This document shows, in pieces, positions 61,537-64,000 of a stretch of DNA of 64,000 nucleotides (position 1 is its first letter; every line of letters starts with the position of its first letter). Position numbers and translations under genes: made by a program. Source of the DNA: Klenkia soli (GTDB lineage: Bacteria; Actinomycetota; Actinomycetes; Mycobacteriales; Geodermatophilaceae); assembly GCF_900103975.1 (NCBI RefSeq), contig NZ_FNIR01000019.1:1-64000 (forward strand). The letters run 5' to 3'. Below the pieces are notes generated by a model. It did not search any database and was not told the origin of the DNA. It was given only the letters and a program-made list of their open reading frames with translations.

Positions 61537-62363
61537 GCGACGCCGATCACTCCGTCCGCTCGCTGGCGGAGATCCTCCGCGAGCACGGCCTGGAGTCCGA
61601 CGCCGGTACCCGGCCGGGCACCACCGGCCCCGTGCGGCAGAAGCGCAAGCGGACCGTCGAGGAGACCGTCGCCGACAAGGCCGAGCGGGCCGGCACGACC
61701 GGGACCCAGGGCCGGACGGCGACCGGCCCCCCCGACACCGACCGGCGGACCGGGGACCGGCGTACCGGCGACCGCCGGGCGGCCACCCCACCGCCGCCGC
61801 TCGAGGCCCGCGCCACCCCCGTCGCCCGGGTGGCCCCGGGCACCGGTTCGCGGTTCGGACGACGCCGCGCCCCCGAGCCCGCGCCGGCCACGGTCGAGCA
61901 GCCGGTCGCCGGCGAGCCCGGCCCCACCACGGCGGCCATCCCGGGCATGCGCACGGGTCGCACCCCCGGCTTCCCCGCCGGGGTCGGGTCGCGGGCCGAT
62001 GCGCCCGCGGTGCCCTCCACCGGCCCGATCCCCAAGGTGGTCCTCCCGGCCGACGACGAGGACGCCGAACCGCTCACCGCTGCGCAGAGCGCGGTGGCCT
62101 GGGCGCGGTTCGTCGGCGAGCTGCTGCTGGCCCTGGCCGTCGGGGTCGGCGTCTACTACCTGTTCACCGTGCTGTGGGAGCTGGTGCCCTACGCCGCCGT
62201 CGTGGCCGCCCCGCTGGCGATCGCCGGCATGGTGGGCGGGGTGACGTTCTGGCGGGGCAGGCACGGGCAGGGGCCGCTCGAGACCCGCCTGCTGGTGCTG
62301 CTGCTGTTCGCCGGCACGCTGCTCGTCGTGGTCCCGGCGGCCGGGCTGCTCTCCGGCAGCTGA
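61533..62363 (+). CDS. membrane protein with disordered cytoplasmic region (Rv0497-like)
   Basis: The 276-residue protein has a short N-terminal helix ([14 protein letters not shown]). About 150 residues of Arg/Pro/Thr-rich disordered sequence follow, including a small TGDRR tandem, then three transmembrane helices (about 190-275). This matches the Rv0497 layout between ppx and proC. Function is unknown. ATGA overlap with ppx. Confidence 0.75.
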   Translation: MSDADHSVRSLAEILREHGLESDAGTRPGTTGPVRQKRKRTVEETVADKAERAGTTGTQGRTATGPPDTDRRTGDRRTGDRRAATPPPPLEARATPVARVAPGTGSRFGRRRAPEPAPATVEQPVAGEPGPTTAAIPGMRTGRTPGFPAGVGSRADAPAVPSTGPIPKVVLPADDEDAEPLTAAQSAVAWARFVGELLLALAVGVGVYYLFTVLWELVPYAAVVAAPLAIAGMVGGVTFWRGRHGQGPLETRLLVLLLFAGTLLVVVPAAGLLSGS

Positions 62364-62386
62364 GGCCCCCCGCTAGCGTCGTCCGC

Positions 62387-63211
62387 GTGACCAGCGCACC
62401 CACCCAGCAGCAGCGTTCCGGGCTCGCCGTCGTCGGCGGCGGCAAGATCGGGGAGGCGTTGGTCTCCGGGCTGGTCCGGCGTCCCGGCGTGGCCGAGAGC
62501 ATCGTCGTCGTCGAGCGCAGCCCCGAGCGGGCCGCCCAGCTGGTCGAGCGGCACGGCGTCCGCGCGCTGGACCTGGCGGCCGCGGCGGCGGAGTGCGGGG
62601 TCCTCCTGCTGGCCGTCAAGCCGCAGGACGTCGACGCGCTGCTGGCGCTGCTGGCCCCGCACGTGGGGCCGGGTCACCTGGTCGTGTCGGTCGCCGCCGG
62701 GGTGCCCACCGCGCGCATCGAGGCCGCGCTGCCCGCCGGCACCGCCGTCGTCCGGGTCATGCCGAACACCCCGGCACTGGTCGACGAGGGCATGAGCGTG
62801 CTGTCGGCCGGTGCGCACGCGACGGCCGCCGACCTGGACGAGGCCGAGGCGCTGCTCTCGGCCGTCGGGCAGGTCCGTCGGGTGCCCGAGGCCCAGCAGG
62901 ACGCCGTGACGGCGCTGTCGGGCAGCGGGCCCGCCTACTTCTTCTTCCTGGTCGAGGCGATGATCGACGCGGGGATCCTGCTCGGCCTGCCGCGCACGCT
63001 GGCCGCCGACCTGATCGTGCAGACCGCGCTGGGCGCCGCGACCATGCTGCGCGACTCGGGGGAGCACCCCGTGCAGCTGCGCGAGGCGGTGACCAGCCCG
63101 GGCGGGACGACGATCGCCGCGATCCGCGAGCTCGAGCGGCACGGTGTCCGGGCCGCGCTGATCGCCGCGATCGAGGCCGCGCACGACCGCTCCGTCGAGC
63201 TGGGTCGCTGA
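62387..63211 (+). CDS. proC: pyrroline-5-carboxylate reductase
   Basis: The 274-residue enzyme completes proline synthesis. Motifs are VVGGGKIGEAL (NAD(P) loop), VMPNTPALV, ALSGSGPAYFFFLVEAM and TSPGGTTIAAI, all diagnostic. The GTG lies 7 nt after TAGCGT (62374-62379), a leaderless promoter. Gene order ppx-Rv0497-proC-HTH matches M. tuberculosis. Confidence 0.96.
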   Translation: MTSAPTQQQRSGLAVVGGGKIGEALVSGLVRRPGVAESIVVVERSPERAAQLVERHGVRALDLAAAAAECGVLLLAVKPQDVDALLALLAPHVGPGHLVVSVAAGVPTARIEAALPAGTAVVRVMPNTPALVDEGMSVLSAGAHATAADLDEAEALLSAVGQVRRVPEAQQDAVTALSGSGPAYFFFLVEAMIDAGILLGLPRTLAADLIVQTALGAATMLRDSGEHPVQLREAVTSPGGTTIAAIRELERHGVRAALIAAIEAAHDRSVELGR

Positions 63212-63311
63212 GAAGCGGAACTTTTTCTGCCGGCGCTCACGCTGCGTGAGTGCACAACGGCAGGCCGTTCTCGTTGGGAAGTTGTGACGGCGGAATCACG
63301 CCGTGTCGCCG

Positions 63312-63436
63312 TGTCGACATGTCATAGACGCCCCGTGAACAACCGACCACTGTCAGTCGTGTCGACAAGTGACCAGGACGGACCGGTCCGCCTGTTCGAT
63401 TCACCCATCGCTTCTGTCCCACCAGGCCCCTAACGT
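63312..63436 (+). promoter_or_regulatory. upstream region of the BldC-like gene: paired palindromes and promoter
   Basis: The 304-bp gap 63212-63515 holds no gene. It contains a CTCACG/CGTGAG hairpin near 63237-63252 and two TGTCGACA palindromes (63312-63319, 63360-63367) 48 bp apart within a repeated CGTGTCGACA. A TAACGT -10 box (63431-63436) lies 80 bp before the gene. The palindromes may be operator sites. Confidence 0.5.
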
Positions 63437-63515
63437 TTCTCCCAGCACGTACGTGACCCGACCGCCGGTGGGGAAGCCGACGGACCGATACGTGCAGTAG
63501 CGGAGGAGAACCACG

Positions 63516-63854
63516 ATGACCATGCCCCAGCGCGCCTACCAGGTCCGCCCCCAGCAGCCCGGCCCCCGTCCGGTCGGCCGCCCCGTGTCGGCCGCCTCGG
63601 TCGCCCGCCCCGTGCCCGCCGCCCACCCGGCCGCCGCGCCGGTCAACCGTCAGCTGCCGGCCCAGCCGCAGCGCTCGGCCGTCACCTTCCTGACCGTCGC
63701 CGAGGTCGCCGCGATGATGCGCGTGTCGAAGATGACCGTGTACCGCCTCGTGCACGGCGGCGAGCTCTCCGCCGTCCGCGTCGGCCGTTCGTTCCGCGTG
63801 CCCGAGCGCGCCGTGCAGGACTACCTGCGCGACGCGTACACCGACATCGCCTGA
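63516..63854 (+). CDS. BldC/excisionase-like MerR-type HTH protein (Rv0500A-like)
   Basis: The 112-residue protein has a Pro/Ala/Arg-rich N-terminal extension and then a compact winged HTH: FLTVAEVAAMMRVSKMTVYRLVHGGELSAVRVGRSFRVP. Proteins of this type (BldC, Rv0500A) bind DNA cooperatively at direct repeats and influence development. The extension is longer than in Rv0500A. AGGAG precedes the ATG. The third type A repeat follows its stop. Confidence 0.85.
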   Translation: MTMPQRAYQVRPQQPGPRPVGRPVSAASVARPVPAAHPAAAPVNRQLPAQPQRSAVTFLTVAEVAAMMRVSKMTVYRLVHGGELSAVRVGRSFRVPERAVQDYLRDAYTDIA

Positions 63855-63855
63855 G

Positions 63856-63932
63856 GAAGGACCTCCTCGCCCCCCACGACGTGCTCCGCACGCCGCGGGT
63901 CCCTGCGAGAAGGCCGTTGCACCACGTCACCT
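63856..63932 (+). repeat. type A structured intergenic element, copy 3
   Basis: It begins GAAGGACCTC one base after the stop. P1 is 63862-63870/63905-63913 (8 of 9 pairs, including a T-A pair replacing C-G). P2 is 63880-63884/63888-63892 (5 perfect pairs, loop TCC). Confidence 0.8.
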
Positions 63933-64000
63933 GCACCACCGCGTCGCCTCCGTCCGGGGTCGCCGCCGTCGGGATCCGGCGGCGGCTCCCCGCGGGCGGT
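63933..64000. other. right-edge intergenic sequence
   Basis: No gene seen. An 8-bp stem (63961-63968/63977-63984) is present. The bS22-type small ribosomal protein gene that follows this HTH gene in mycobacteria is not visible before the window ends. Confidence 0.4.

Noticed and set aside
63855-64000. bS22 ribosomal protein gene expected after the HTH gene
   Set aside because: No lysine/arginine-rich short ORF is visible before the window ends.

Overview
The window is chromosomal DNA from a very GC-rich actinobacterium. Third codon positions are almost all G or C, GTG starts are as common as ATG, and gene order follows that of Mycobacterium. Mycothiol genes (mshA, mshD), the SenX3-RegX3/PstSCAB/PhoU phosphate system, an orphan GlnR, a two-motif RsiG and a DUF222/13E12 endonuclease all fit Actinobacteria. 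The overall style suggests Geodermatophilaceae (Blastococcus, Geodermatophilus, Modestobacter), but that family call is an inference. No rRNA, tRNA, CRISPR array, prophage or insertion sequence was found.

Layout. 0-6 kb: the 5' end of a DUF222 nuclease, a small acidic protein, a CynX-type transporter and a three-gene molybdenum hydroxylase operon (form II CO-dehydrogenase type, order L-S-M). 6-10 kb: sulfate activation (cysN, cysD, cysQ) plus a thioesterase; an opposite-strand membrane gene sits between cysD and cysN. 10-17 kb: a two-component system, a siderophore-interacting protein, a DUF2945 protein, a coiled-coil protein and a proline-rich LytR_C-type protein. 17-23 kb: pstSCAB under a PHO-box promoter, then mshD and glnR. 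23-33 kb: hydrolase, LmeA-like protein, ThiX, a cysteine leader peptide with DUF4395-sseA-DUF1416, a TetR/epimerase pair, a nitrobindin-like protein and a DUF885 peptidase. 33-42 kb: nhaA, an SDR, paired SMR subunits, an aminodeoxychorismate lyase-like enzyme, a cyclase-fold protein, a Fur regulator, ygfZ, a BKACE enzyme and rsiG. 42-64 kb: asparaginase, XRE-HbhA-DUF2516, two methyltransferase-fold genes, murB, SDR, mshA, YbjN, MFS pump, an ArsR operon, gpmA, phoU, senX3-regX3, ppx, proC and a BldC-like HTH gene.

How the genes work together. Two blocks recall Mycobacterium tuberculosis neighbourhoods: Rv0811-Rv0820 (ygfZ, aminodeoxychorismate lyase, nitrobindin, sseC, cysA2, thiX, LmeA-like, glnR, mshD, pst) and Rv0474-Rv0500A (XRE, hbhA, DUF2516, murB, SDR, mshA, YbjN, gpm, senX3-regX3, Rv0495c, ppx, Rv0497, proC, Rv0500A). 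Phosphate control is the clearest circuit. SenX3-RegX3, PhoU and PstSCAB lie in one window, and pstS and phoU share the same promoter design: 11-bp PHO repeats whose near edge lies 27-29 bp from a TANNNT -10 box. Sulfur and thiol genes recur: cysNDQ, thiosulfate sulfurtransferase behind a cysteine-reading leader, and mycothiol synthesis.

Most striking non-coding signals: a dispersed two-stem element directly after three stop codons (41883, 56458, 63856) whose stems covary; a second element after two minus-strand genes (6043, 47848); a leaderless Cys-X-Cys attenuator peptide at 25778; paired operators at the TetR and ArsR promoters; and at least 16 genes whose start codon lies 6-7 nt after a TANNNT box, the signature of leaderless mRNAs.
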